Source of the DNA: Caballeronia sordidicola
GTDB taxonomy: Bacteria; Pseudomonadota; Gammaproteobacteria; Burkholderiales; Burkholderiaceae
Assembly (NCBI RefSeq): GCF_002220365.1
Contig: NZ_MTHB01000022.1
Span: 1-56,906, forward strand
Direction of reading: 5' to 3'
DNA: 56,906 nucleotides
In this document: one piece after another, positions 48,317-56,391 of the stretch
Numbering within the stretch: position 1 is the stretch's first letter
How the letters are laid out: every line of letters begins with the position of its first letter
Position numbers and translations under genes: made by a program
The notes under the pieces: generated by a model
Databases searched by the model: none
Told to the model about the DNA's origin: nothing
Seen by the model: only the letters and a program-made list of their open reading frames with translations

Positions 48317-48943
48317 TCAACCAGCGCTTGCAGACGGCCGTCGACGAGCAGATTTCTTCCTGATGACAGCGGGCAAGTATAGGTCCAGCGTTTCATCGAC
48401 AAGCGCATCTGTCAGCGCGATGAAAGCTGTCGGGGCCGTCAGGCTCAACGACACGATACCGTGCAACGCTGCCCACAACGTCTCGGCCCGGGCCGGTGGG
48501 TTATGGACGAGCACCAGCGTCCGGGTCAGCATGGAAAGCACCGTCTCGCCAGCCGATGCAGTGTCTTTAGAAGCGGCATCCGTATATGCGGGATTCTGCA
48601 TGAAAATCAGCCGATAGACCTCGGGATGCGTCTGCCCGAACGTGACGTACGCATGCGCCATGGCCTTCAGGCGCTCGACCGGTTCCGTCGCGCCATCATG
48701 CGCATGCAGGGACTCGAGCAGCTGCGCGTGGCCCTCGGCGCAAAGCGCGTGGGCGATGGCGTCGCGGCTGGCGAAGTGCAGGTACAGCGAAGCGGGTGAA
48801 TAACCGACGACCCCTGCGATCTTGCGCATTGACAATGCGTCAAAACCTTCACGCACGACGATCACACGTGCCGCATCCAGGATCTGGATGCGCAGTAAGG
48901 GCTGATTTGAAAGATGTTGTTTTGAGCCTGCCATCCCGCGCAT
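48317..48943 (-). CDS. TetR/AcrR-family regulator
   Basis: A protein of about 208 residues. The N-terminal helix-turn-helix (about 20-65) is AARVIVVREGFDALSMRKIAGVVGYSPASLYLHFASRDAI, a standard TetR pattern, and the C-terminal domain (WG-type, PTAFIALTDALVDETLDLYL) is TetR_C-like. The start is uncertain among ATG 48943, ATG 48934 and TTG 48964; GGA just before 48943 decides it weakly. It lies upstream of the hydrolase on the same strand (63 bp) and may control it. Confidence 0.88.
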   Translation of the reverse strand: MRGMAGSKQHLSNQPLLRIQILDAARVIVVREGFDALSMRKIAGVVGYSPASLYLHFASRDAIAHALCAEGHAQLLESLHAHDGATEPVERLKAMAHAYVTFGQTHPEVYRLIFMQNPAYTDAASKDTASAGETVLSMLTRTLVLVHNPPARAETLWAALHGIVSLSLTAPTAFIALTDALVDETLDLYLPAVIRKKSARRRPSASAG

Positions 48944-49018
48944 TTTCCGGATGACACCAGCCAAGTCAATGCAAAACTGAATGGCGTTGAATGTGATCGT
49001 CTCGTTGAATGCCCGCTA

Positions 49019-49300
49019 TCAGCTCGCCATTCCTGGCGGAAAATGGCCGCTCTTCAAGAGCACGGGCTCACCATTATTGATGTGCAGATGTTCCCTCGCA
49101 ACCGCTTCAATCCTCGGACGCGCAGCATCGAATGCACGGATCCATCCGGTGCTGTCGCAGCTCTCCACGCCAAAATGATCCTCCAGCGCCTCGACCGAGA
49201 TCGCGCACGGAACGCGCTCACCATCGACCAGCGCAGCGAATACCACCGTGAGATTCGCGTCGCGATACGCGGGCGCATCGGCGGGAAAAAGGATGTTCAT
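49019..49300 (-). CDS. DUF1488-family protein
   Basis: A 93-residue protein: MNILFPADAPAYRDANLTVVFAALVDGERVPCAISVEALEDHF, then a helical middle and an EPVLLKSGHFPP ending. The FxALVDGxxVxCAIS strand pair and following EALEDHF helix are the DUF1488 core. The function is unknown. The frame is open to 49426 but the family begins at ATG 49300. Confidence 0.8.
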   Translation of the reverse strand: MNILFPADAPAYRDANLTVVFAALVDGERVPCAISVEALEDHFGVESCDSTGWIRAFDAARPRIEAVAREHLHINNGEPVLLKSGHFPPGMAS

Positions 49301-49373
49301 GGCGGCCTCGAATGGCAAGGAAATGGCGGTAACGCACGAAAGCACGATCCTACTCGCGGCACCTCGATCCGGT

Positions 49374-49745
49374 CTACCCGGCTTCTTCCATGCTGAGCCG
49401 GAGCAGCTCGGCGGGCACGTCGACAATGAGCAGCGACACCGCGTCCGGATCGGCGTAATCGAACTTCAGATGCCGGCTCATGTCCCTTACCCGTTCGCAA
49501 AATTGCTGCTGCGCCGGGTCGGCGGCGAGATCGAAAAGACCCAGCGCCTCCGCCTCGAAGCGGTAGTGCACGCCCCACGCAATATTGCCTGGATGACTTG
49601 CCATGCCGCTCGTGCGCCAGCTCACGAAGAGGCACGGCTTCTGATCCGTGCCGATTTCGCTGATATCTGCGCCGATCGGGAACAAGTCAAGCAGCGCCTC
49701 GGCTACGCAACGCATCGCCGGGAGACGGATGTTGAGCGTGCGCAT
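49374..49745 (-). CDS. Uncharacterised protein, coupled to the upstream gene
   Basis: A 123-residue soluble protein that I do not recognise. It has mixed alpha/beta content; RLPAMRCVAEALLDLFPIGADISEIG at the N-terminus, CLFVSWRTSGMASHPGNIAWGVHYRF in the middle and a C-terminal SLLIVDVPAELLRLSMEE. Its ATG shares one base with the TGA of the 90-aa gene (TGATG at 49743-49747), so translation is likely coupled. Confidence 0.65.
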   Translation of the reverse strand: MRTLNIRLPAMRCVAEALLDLFPIGADISEIGTDQKPCLFVSWRTSGMASHPGNIAWGVHYRFEAEALGLFDLAADPAQQQFCERVRDMSRHLKFDYADPDAVSLLIVDVPAELLRLSMEEAG

Positions 49746-50017
49746 CAGCTATTTTGCAACAATCTGTCGATATAGGCGCGCGCCGCCTGCTCCACAGTGG
49801 CGAGCGCTTCGTCCTCGGTCGTGAAGCGCTGCTGTGTACCAACATCGACTAGCGCTTCGTAGCGACGGACGTTGTCCGGACCGCCTTCGGCAAGGCTGAC
49901 CGTACCCACGTAGATGGGGGCGTCAGACTTTCCGTGCGCCTGATCGGGCGCCTGGGTAAGGCGCGCCGCCGCGCTGATGTAATACCCGCGATACGGGCCG
50001 CTAACGCGTTCAGCCAT
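49745..50017 (-). CDS. Uncharacterised 90-aa protein
   Basis: A small soluble protein: MAERVSGPYRGYYISAAARL, a strand-rich middle with YVGTVSLAEGG and RRYEALVDVG, and a helical C-terminus EDEALATVEQAARAYIDRLL. The layout is like the small single-domain proteins common in Burkholderia, but I cannot name the family. It begins the pair with the 123-aa gene. Confidence 0.65.
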   Translation of the reverse strand: MAERVSGPYRGYYISAAARLTQAPDQAHGKSDAPIYVGTVSLAEGGPDNVRRYEALVDVGTQQRFTTEDEALATVEQAARAYIDRLLQNS

Positions 50018-50130
50018 GTCTTCCTCTCAAGTGTTTTATAGGTGCCGCGTGTTGCCTGCATCTCTGTAAGGTATGCCAGCCGGCAAATAGTTCTCAGCGG
50101 TTGCAACCTGTTGCATATTCTTCCGTGCTT

Positions 50131-50190
50131 GAGGTCGCCCCTGAGGTCGCCCCTGAGGTGGCACTTGAGGTGGCACTTGAGGTGGCCCGG
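50131..50190. repeat. 12-bp tandem repeat array
   Basis: Five contiguous 12-bp units: two GAGGTCGCCCCT, two GAGGTGGCACTT and one GAGGTGGCCCGG. It lies in the 426-bp gap between the 90-aa gene and the lipoprotein, 114 bp upstream of the former's start. Confidence 0.92.
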
Positions 50191-50273
50191 AGCGACCGAA
50201 GCTTGTCCGTTTGCAAAAGTATTGCAAGGCGCGCGCCAGAGCGCTCGCTAAGGAAGTGTTTATCCAGGGGAAT

Positions 50274-50287
50274 TTGATTTAGATCAA
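50274..50287. promoter_or_regulatory. FNR/Anr-type box
   Basis: TTGAT, four bases (TTAG), ATCAA: a perfect match to the FNR/CRP-like oxygen-sensor palindrome. It lies 157 bp upstream of the lipoprotein start and 257 bp upstream of the 90-aa gene on the other strand. Confidence 0.7.
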
Positions 50288-50443
50288 AAGGCCCGCTTTT
50301 TCCTGTGCTCACCGGCATGTGGGAAAATGCGGCTACGAAACATGTTGGAGACGTATGTTGGAGAGACGGGTTACAGCGCAGAGGCTGTGCGCTCTGCCCG
50401 ATCTTCCACGGCGTTCTCCGGCGTTTGCCACCAGAGGAACACG

Positions 50444-50806
50444 ATGAAGCAATTTGCACGGCGCTTGCCGATCCCTTCCCCGATTCGCATGACGCGGGTT
50501 TTACAGGTCACCGGCCTCGCCATGGTGGCCGCGGGTGTTTTAAGTCTCGGCGGATGCGCGTCGTCGACCGATGCATCGCTGATCCACCTCCCCGACGGCC
50601 AGAGCGGCTACGCCATCAACTGCAGCGGCGCCGATGCGAGCACGACATGGGCGAGTTGCTACGTCCTGGCAGGCGATAAATGCGGCGCGACCGGCTACAC
50701 GATCGTATCGAAGGACAACGAGGAAGGCGGACCGTCGGGCGGCAGCATCACGAACGTGGTATCCGCCAATGTTAAAAACCGCTCGATGGTCATACGCTGC
50801 AACTAG
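50444..50806 (+). CDS. Small outer-membrane-type lipoprotein
   Basis: A 120-residue lipoprotein. GAGGAAC precedes ATG 50444 at 5 bp. The signal spans residues 1-37 and ends in LSLGG before C38, the lipidated cysteine; the residue after it is Ala, consistent with outer-membrane sorting. The mature part has five further cysteines or near pairs (INCSG, ASCYV, KCGATG, IRCN), suggesting disulfides in the periplasm, and a YTIVSKDNEEGG loop. It resembles short YcfL/YajI-like lipoproteins only in general terms. Confidence 0.8.
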   Translation: MKQFARRLPIPSPIRMTRVLQVTGLAMVAAGVLSLGGCASSTDASLIHLPDGQSGYAINCSGADASTTWASCYVLAGDKCGATGYTIVSKDNEEGGPSGGSITNVVSANVKNRSMVIRCN

Positions 50807-50835
50807 CTTTAGGAACGCCCGTCCCGCTTCGCAAA

Positions 50836-51174
50836 TTAGTGCGGGCTGACCTTCGAAAACACGTTCAGCACGACCACGCCCGCCACGATCAGGCCCATGC
50901 CGAGCACGGCGGGCAAATCGGGGATCTGCTTGAAGAGCAGCGCGGCCACGAGCGTGATCAGCACGATGCCCGCGCCTGACCAAACTGCGTACACAATGCC
51001 GACGGGCAGCGACTTCAGCGTCAGCGAGAGCAAGTAGAACGAGATGCCGTATCCGATCACCACAATGACGGATGGCACCAGCCGCGAGAATCCCTCGGAT
51101 GCCCGCAAGGCCGATGTCGCCACGACTTCGGCAACGATCGCAACCGCGAGCAGCATATAAGCGGAAGAGCGCAT
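50836..51174 (-). CDS. SMR-family efflux protein (EmrE-like)
   Basis: A 112-residue protein of four membrane helices. The essential acidic residue is E16 in [16 protein letters not shown], the counterpart of EmrE E14; the [27 protein letters not shown] block is the SMR core. It would export quaternary ammonium or cationic compounds. It begins 3 bp after the UPF0303 gene stop, implying one transcript. Confidence 0.93.
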   Translation of the reverse strand: MRSSAYMLLAVAIVAEVVATSALRASEGFSRLVPSVIVVIGYGISFYLLSLTLKSLPVGIVYAVWSGAGIVLITLVAALLFKQIPDLPAVLGMGLIVAGVVVLNVFSKVSPH

Positions 51175-51177
51175 GGG

Positions 51178-51681
51178 TTACGCCTTGTCCGGTGCGAACG
51201 CGAACGCGCTTGCGTCGTGCCCGAGAACCGCGCACAGCGCTTGCACCACGAACTCGTGATCCTGGCGTTGCGGCAAGCCCGACACCGTCACCACGCCGAT
51301 CACGCCCGCGCCTTTGACCGACAACGGAAATGCGCCGCCATGAGAAGCGAACTCGGCGGCGGGAAGACTGTATTTATCGGCGAGTGTTGCCGATGCCTGC
51401 TGCAAGCTCAAACCGATTGCATACGAACTACGGCGAAAATGCTCGACTGTGCGCGCCTTGCGTTGCGCCCAGCGGACGTTATCGGGCGTGGCGCCATGGA
51501 GTAACGCGAAAAACAGGGGCTGCCCGAAGGTACGCACGTCGATTGCCATCGGCGCGCCGCGCGCCACCGCCATCTCGCGGAGTTGCGAGCCGATCTGCCA
51601 CGCGCGGTCCGAGTCGAAGTGCGGGAAGACCAGCGTCTGTTCTTGATGGACGATGGTCTGAAGGTCCTGAGCGATGTTCAT
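51178..51681 (-). CDS. Heme-degrading-domain / UPF0303 protein (GlcG-HbpS type)
   Basis: A 167-residue protein of the GlcG/HbpS fold: [90 protein letters not shown]. The [21 protein letters not shown] block is the core. Activity is not established for this subfamily. I start at ATG 51681; in-frame codons back to 51735 are not family-like. It heads the UPF0303-SMR pair. Confidence 0.88.
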   Translation of the reverse strand: MNIAQDLQTIVHQEQTLVFPHFDSDRAWQIGSQLREMAVARGAPMAIDVRTFGQPLFFALLHGATPDNVRWAQRKARTVEHFRRSSYAIGLSLQQASATLADKYSLPAAEFASHGGAFPLSVKGAGVIGVVTVSGLPQRQDHEFVVQALCAVLGHDASAFAFAPDKA

Positions 51682-51735
51682 AAGCGATGATTTCCTGGCA
51701 AGTAACAAGTCCGGGCAACGCGATCTTAAAATCAT

Positions 51736-52003
51736 TCGTTACCCGACGCGAATTACACAAATTGTGACATGCCTGGGTGAAGGGGCTTGTGCAGGTGCGC
51801 CATTTAACTGCTCTGCGACGACCGGCATGTCTTGTTTGAGTGAGTAAGTAGAAATCGATTTATTTGTCGTCCAGCACCCTAATAATTCTTAGTTTTTCTT
51901 AGCGCGCTGTGCACATCAAATTAGTTCGGTTAGCTGATATGTTGTTTCTATTACAAACCACTACCAATTAGGAGATTTCTCATTAGAGCATTTCATCTCG
52001 CTA
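51736..52003. other. AT-rich region upstream of the adhesin leader
   Basis: The stretch from about 51850 to 52000 is clearly richer in A/T than the rest of the window, with runs such as CTAATAATTC and TTCTATTACAAAC. It has no gene and likely contains the adhesin promoter; I cannot assign -35/-10 boxes with confidence. Confidence 0.5.
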
Positions 52004-52133
52004 CGTAGAGTTCGGACCCTGTCCACGCAGGCATTTGCGGGTCCACCTGGATTCGACACCAGCGCTGACTCGACAAGCAGATGAACCATCGTTCATCTGC
52101 TTGCTTGCGTCATGGATCCGAGTCAACTCTACG
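52004..52133 (+). promoter_or_regulatory. Strongly structured 5' leader of the adhesin gene
   Basis: An outer arm CGTAGAGTT (52004-52012) pairs perfectly with AACTCTACG (52125-52133), continued inside by CGGACCC against GGATCCG with one mismatch and a 4-nt bulge. Inside lies a perfect 12-bp hairpin, AAGCAGATGAAC with GTTCATCTGCTT around CATC (52075-52102). The outer arm ends one base before the adhesin ribosome site AGGA (52135-52138). It could regulate translation. Confidence 0.6.
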
Positions 52134-52145
52134 CAGGAATGCAAA

Positions 52146-54938
52146 ATGAACAAGGTTTATAAGTCGGTCTGGAATGAATCCATCGGTGCATGGGTCGCGG
52201 TGTCGGAAAATAGTCCGGCACGAGGTAAGCGCGGTAGAAAATTGGCGAAGGCAGCGCTCGCATCTGCGATGTCTATTGGGGTAGTTGGAGGAGCCTCTGC
52301 AACCGTGTCGCTCGACGGAGGCACGGTGACGGCCGCTGCTTCAGGCATCGCTAACGGAATAGCCATTGGCTCTGGCACCGACACGACCAACGACTATGGC
52401 GTTGCGATGGGCGCGGGCGCTACGGCGTCAGGTGTTGGAGACGTCGCGATTGGCGCAGACGTCAAAGTACAGAGTGGCGCGCCTGGCGGCGACGGTGGAG
52501 TGATCGGTGGCGTCGCCGTGGGCTCGAATGCCAAGGCGCTTGCCGCCAGCGCATCGTCTTTCGGCGCCCTCGCCGTTTCATCGGGTATGCAGTCGACCGC
52601 TCTAGGATCGCACGCAACGGCGACCGGCGTTGCATCTACGGCAATCGGCATGAGCGCTATCGCCGATCGCGATAACACAGTCTCCATCGGCAACTCGACG
52701 ACGCAACGCCAACTCGTACAAGTCGCGGCCGGCACACGAACCAACGACGCGGTCAACGTCAGCCAGCTCACGCCTCTTGTCAGCGCGCTCGGTGGCGCAG
52801 CTACGCTTAACGCAGATGGGTCGGTTACCGGCCCGACCTTTTCGCTCAAGGGCACGAACTACACTAATGTCGGCGATGCGCTGACAGCACTCGCCGACAG
52901 CGCTGGTTCCAGCAAGTATTTACACGTGAACTCCACGCTCGCCGATTCATTGGCGACGGGTTCCGAATCCATCGCGATCGGCGGCGCGGCAAGCAGCGCG
53001 CAACTGGGCGACATATCCATTGGGATGAGTTCCAAGGCAAGCGGGACAACCAATGGGAGTAACGACGGATCCCTTTCTGCAATCGCAGTTGGAATGAACG
53101 CTGCGGCGAATGCCCAATCAGCCATGGCGCTGGGCGGCGGATCGCTTGCGAACAACGATTCCGACATAGCACTGGGCTCTGGCTCTATCGCAGACAGCAC
53201 AGGTTCGACGGGCGGCGCGACTGCTGTGGGGGTGTCCGCGAAGGCGCTCAACCATCTTGCCGTTGCGCTCGGCCGGTCATCGACGGCGTCGGCTGATAAT
53301 TCGGTTGCGCTCGGTGCATACTCCGTGGCAGATCGCGCGAACACGGTTTCCGTGGGCAGCAAGACTCAACTGCGCCAGATTGCGAACGTCGGTGCAGGTA
53401 CGTTCGCCAACGACGCTGTCAACGTCACGCAACTTCAAAACGTAACAACGCTGCTTGGCGGCGGCGCGAAGGTCAATGCCGATGGCACGATTCAAGCACC
53501 GGCATACACCGTTGCGGGCACTTCGTTTGGCACCGTTGGCGACGCGATTACCAAGGTCGATACCGAACTGACCAACAAGGTCGCCTACGACACAACCGAT
53601 AAAGCGCACATCACCTTGGGCGGCGTCGGTGCGTCGAAGCTTGTCACGATTTCTAACCTGCAAATTGGCGACCTGTCCTCGACCAGTACTGATGCTGTCA
53701 ACGGCTCACAGTTGTACTCGACCAACCAGCGCGTCGGCTCGCTCGAAACATTCGAAGGGAACGTCAACAACGGTGGCGGTATCAAATACTTCCACACGAA
53801 CTCGACGCTTGCCGATTCATCGGCGACCGGTGCGGATTCCGTGGCTATCGGCGGTGCGGCTTTGTCGTCGGGCAAGAATTCCGTTGCGCTCGGTTCGAAC
53901 TCGGTAGCGGATCGGGACAATTCCGTATCGGTCGGCGCGGCAGGCAGCGAACGTCAGGTGACAAACGTGGCAGCGGGTACAGCTTCCACCGACGCAGTCA
54001 ACGTCGGTCAGCTCAACGCAGTATCGAGCAATGTCACGTCACTGAGCGCAAGCGCCATCAAGTACGACACCAACGCCGACGGCACGCCGGACTATGCCAA
54101 CGCAACGCTCGGCAACGGCAACACCACGGGCACGGCGCTGCATAACGTCGCCGCAGCCACGGGCAACATGGACGCGGTCAACCTGGGTCAGTTGAACGAC
54201 ATGATGGGCCAGGTCACCAACATTGCGAACGGCGCATACAACCCGCTGTTCACCGCCGATGGCAATCGCGACACGGAAGTCGCAACATCCTCGGGCACGC
54301 ACTCGGTAGCATCGGGCGCAAACGCGGTGGCATCGGGCGCAAACGCAATAGCGTCCGGCGCGACGTCCGTGGCTAGCGGCACCAATTCGATCGCAGTCGG
54401 CTCGAACACATCGGCTACAGCGAACAATGCGGTTGCGGTTGGTGCGAATGCATCGGCGAGCGCAAACAACTCAGTCGCGCTGGGCGCAGGCTCGGTGGCA
54501 GATCGTGCCAACGCGGTATCGGTGGGAAGCACCGCGGCCGGCGGTCAGCGTCAGGTCACGAACGTCGCAGCGGGCACCGACGGCACCGATGCTGTCAACG
54601 TGAACCAGATGCAGCAATCGGTGAACACGGGCGTGAAGTCGGCAAAAGGTTATACGGACGCGCTTCGCTCTGACATGAACAGTGGGCTCTCGCTCGCGAA
54701 CAACCATATCAATAGCGTCGGTGCGATGAGCAGCGCGATGGCGATGATGGCGGGCAGCGCGGCAGCGGTCGCCGATAAGGACAACCGCTTCGCGGCGGGC
54801 ACGGGTGTATATCGTAACAAGGCCGCTATTGCGGTCGGCTTCCAGAAGCGCTTTGGCACCAACATGGTCATCACAGTCGGCGGTTCGACGACCGGCGAAG
54901 AAAGCACCGGAGGCGCAGGCTTCGCGTTCGGCTTCTAA
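52146..54938 (+). CDS. Trimeric autotransporter adhesin (YadA-like)
   Basis: A 930-residue type Vc adhesin. It opens with an ESPR-type extended signal (MNKVYKSVWNESIGAWVAV), a hydrophobic core and cleavage near GGASA. The passenger is built from YadA head repeats (for example AVALGRSS, SVALGAYS) with six neck motifs of the DAVNxxQ type and four copies of ADRxNxVSVG. A block KYxHxNSTLADS-ATG-SxAIGGAA occurs twice, at about residues 256 and 547. Near 720-790 there is a heptad-like VASGANA repeat. The C-terminus is the YadA anchor: DALRSDMNSGLSLANNHINS coiled coil, AMAMMAGSAAAV and four strands ending GFAFGF with the terminal Phe recognised by BAM. ATG 52146 is preceded by AGGA. Confidence 0.94.
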   Translation: MNKVYKSVWNESIGAWVAVSENSPARGKRGRKLAKAALASAMSIGVVGGASATVSLDGGTVTAAASGIANGIAIGSGTDTTNDYGVAMGAGATASGVGDVAIGADVKVQSGAPGGDGGVIGGVAVGSNAKALAASASSFGALAVSSGMQSTALGSHATATGVASTAIGMSAIADRDNTVSIGNSTTQRQLVQVAAGTRTNDAVNVSQLTPLVSALGGAATLNADGSVTGPTFSLKGTNYTNVGDALTALADSAGSSKYLHVNSTLADSLATGSESIAIGGAASSAQLGDISIGMSSKASGTTNGSNDGSLSAIAVGMNAAANAQSAMALGGGSLANNDSDIALGSGSIADSTGSTGGATAVGVSAKALNHLAVALGRSSTASADNSVALGAYSVADRANTVSVGSKTQLRQIANVGAGTFANDAVNVTQLQNVTTLLGGGAKVNADGTIQAPAYTVAGTSFGTVGDAITKVDTELTNKVAYDTTDKAHITLGGVGASKLVTISNLQIGDLSSTSTDAVNGSQLYSTNQRVGSLETFEGNVNNGGGIKYFHTNSTLADSSATGADSVAIGGAALSSGKNSVALGSNSVADRDNSVSVGAAGSERQVTNVAAGTASTDAVNVGQLNAVSSNVTSLSASAIKYDTNADGTPDYANATLGNGNTTGTALHNVAAATGNMDAVNLGQLNDMMGQVTNIANGAYNPLFTADGNRDTEVATSSGTHSVASGANAVASGANAIASGATSVASGTNSIAVGSNTSATANNAVAVGANASASANNSVALGAGSVADRANAVSVGSTAAGGQRQVTNVAAGTDGTDAVNVNQMQQSVNTGVKSAKGYTDALRSDMNSGLSLANNHINSVGAMSSAMAMMAGSAAAVADKDNRFAAGTGVYRNKAAIAVGFQKRFGTNMVITVGGSTTGEESTGGAGFAFGF

Positions 54939-54973
54939 GCTAAGGTTCAGCAAGCTGGAAGCCTAGTCGAAAC

Positions 54974-55016
54974 ACTCGGCCGCAAACCCCTCTCATGAGA
55001 TTAACGGCCGAGTTTT
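54974..55016 (+). terminator. Rho-independent terminator after the adhesin gene
   Basis: ACTCGGCCG pairs with CGGCCGAGT around a 22-nt loop (itself with TCTCATGAGA pairing), followed by TTTC. Confidence 0.8.
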
Positions 55017-55024
55017 CATATGCG

Positions 55025-55050
55025 CTCTCACTCTCTCTCACTCTCTCTCT
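55025..55050. repeat. CT-rich simple repeat
   Basis: An array of CT dinucleotides interrupted by CA every ten bases (CTCTCTCTCA-type units), between the adhesin terminator and tRNA-fMet. Confidence 0.88.
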
Positions 55051-55182
55051 AACTCTTTGAGGCAATGTCGTGCGCTTAGCTACGGCGTCTCAAGGCACCT
55101 GAGCACGAACAGCATCGAAGTTCCTCGTCAGCCAATGCCGTGTTCGACCAAGTCATGCAATGCAATGAACATGACAAACATG

Positions 55183-55211
55183 TTGCACTGCAATCACCGT
55201 TGCCCTATAAT
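55183..55211 (+). promoter_or_regulatory. Sigma-70 promoter of tRNA-fMet
   Basis: TTGCAC (55183-55188) and a perfect TATAAT (55206-55211) with a 17-bp spacer; transcription would start at or just before the tRNA at 55218. Confidence 0.9.
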
Positions 55212-55217
55212 CTTTTT

Positions 55218-55294
55218 CGCGGGGTGGAGCAGTCTGGCAGCTCGTCGGGCTCATAACCCGAAGGTCATAGGTTCAAATCCTATCCCCGCAACCA
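55218..55294 (+). tRNA. Initiator tRNA-fMet (CAT)
   Basis: A 77-nt cloverleaf with anticodon CAT, an unpaired C1 opposite A72 at the acceptor end and the three G-C pairs of the anticodon stem (GGG/CCC), the hallmarks of initiator tRNA. CCA is encoded. Confidence 0.97.
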
Positions 55295-55307
55295 AGGATT
55301 AAAAGTC

Positions 55308-55333
55308 AAAAGCCCGGTTCTCCGGGCTTTTTT
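55308..55333 (+). terminator. Rho-independent terminator after tRNA-fMet
   Basis: AAAAGCCCGG and CCGGGCTTTT pair around TTCT, followed by two more T. Confidence 0.95.
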
Positions 55334-55380
55334 CATTTCGGCAGTGATTGTTGAGCCGTGGTTGTTTCGCGCGACTATCG

Positions 55381-55428
55381 GGTACCCACGGGGGGTACCC
55401 ACGGGGGGCGCCCACGGGGGTGTCCACG
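55381..55428. repeat. 13-bp G-rich tandem repeat
   Basis: About 3.7 copies of a 13-bp unit with core GGTACCCACGGGG, slightly diverged in the last two copies. Runs of five or six G recur every 13 bp, and each copy carries the GGTACC palindrome or a relative. Confidence 0.85.
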
Positions 55429-55532
55429 ATCCCATGCTGCGCTGAATGGTCGCCTTGCAGGCGCACAAACTCTCAATCCGCGCATGGCATAATCAGCGGC
55501 TAAACCCCGCTTTGGAAGCCAACGTCAGCCTC

Positions 55533-55919
55533 ATGCGCCGTCGCCTCGTCCGCAAGTTCGGAAGTCTCATCGGATTGCTCGCGATCCTGATGACCGCGCT
55601 CGCTCCGGCCGTGTCGCAAGCGCTTGCCTCCAGTACGCAATCCGCGACAATCCTGAGCGCGTTTTGCTCGGCGGAGTTCCATACCCCGCAGACCAATACT
55701 GACGACCCCATCCGTTCGCCGCATTCCGCCGCGGGTCATTGGGATGCATGTGGTTACTGCAGCCTGGCGGCACATTCACCTGCGGCCCCACCTTGCGCAA
55801 GTGCTTATCAAGCACGTGTTACGCCGGGACCTCCGCCTGATAACACCCCTGCCCAACCCTTCCCGCCGTATGCGCCGGTCTTTGCTGCACAGCCTCGTGC
55901 ACCGCCAGTCGTCGTCTGA
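55533..55919 (+). CDS. DUF2946 protein, copper-associated
   Basis: A 128-residue protein with an N-terminal signal/membrane segment (LIGLLAILMTALAPAVSQALA), a conserved HWDACGYCSLAAHSPA motif with paired cysteines, and a Pro-rich C-terminus. DUF2946 proteins commonly sit beside CopC and PCuAC genes and are thought to take part in copper handling at the membrane or in the periplasm. The start is ATG 55533; an ATG at 55446 is also in frame but precedes a less plausible signal. Confidence 0.82.
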   Translation: MRRRLVRKFGSLIGLLAILMTALAPAVSQALASSTQSATILSAFCSAEFHTPQTNTDDPIRSPHSAAGHWDACGYCSLAAHSPAAPPCASAYQARVTPGPPPDNTPAQPFPPYAPVFAAQPRAPPVVV

Positions 55920-55979
55920 TTCTTCTTCGCACTGCCGCCGGCTGAATGGCCGGTACTCATCATTCGCGTCGCCCGGATC

Positions 55980-56009
55980 GAACGAGATCGAACGAGATCA
56001 AACAGGATC
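55980..56009. repeat. Three 10-bp direct repeats before copC
   Basis: GAACGAGATC, GAACGAGATC and AAACAGGATC in tandem. The third, diverged copy supplies the AGGA ribosome site for copC. Confidence 0.85.
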
Positions 56010-56012
56010 AGC

Positions 56013-56384
56013 ATGAACACGTCCCTCACAATCATGACCAAGCATGGTGGCCTTGCCGCCCTGCTTCTCGCCACCGCGCAACTCGCTTTTGCGCATGCGC
56101 ATCCTGCGCAGCAAACGCCCGCGCCCGATGCAACGGTCGAAGCACCGCATGAGGTAGCCATCGATTTCACGGAGGGCCTCGAGCCGGCGTTCAGCACGCT
56201 GACTGTGATCGATGCAGCGGGCAAGCAGGTCAACAGCGCGAAATCGGCTGTCGATGCAAACAACAAGAAACATATGAGCGTCGCGCTCGGCGATCTCAAG
56301 ACGGGTGCCTATCAAGTGGAATGGACGGCCGTGGCCGACGACGGCCATCGTACGCAAGGCCATTACCTGTTCAACGTAAAGTGA
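56013..56384 (+). CDS. copC: CopC-domain periplasmic copper-binding protein
   Basis: A 123-residue protein with a signal peptide ending after AFA and a mature N-terminus starting HAHP; the leading histidine is the usual Cu(II) ligand. The body is a beta-sandwich with [17 protein letters not shown] and the second ligand cluster [12 protein letters not shown] (Asp and His of the DGH motif). It buffers copper in the periplasm. ATG 56013 follows AGGA at 6 bp and the gene is 7 bp before the PCuAC gene. Confidence 0.9.
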   Translation: MNTSLTIMTKHGGLAALLLATAQLAFAHAHPAQQTPAPDATVEAPHEVAIDFTEGLEPAFSTLTVIDAAGKQVNSAKSAVDANNKKHMSVALGDLKTGAYQVEWTAVADDGHRTQGHYLFNVK

Positions 56385-56391
56385 GCTGACT

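Noticed and set aside
50131..50190. Possible CRISPR-like array
   Set aside because: The units are contiguous 12-mers with no spacers and no cas genes nearby.
52035..52145. N-terminal extension of the adhesin
   Set aside because: The frame is open, but the ESPR signal and ribosome site fix the start at 52146, and the region folds as a leader.
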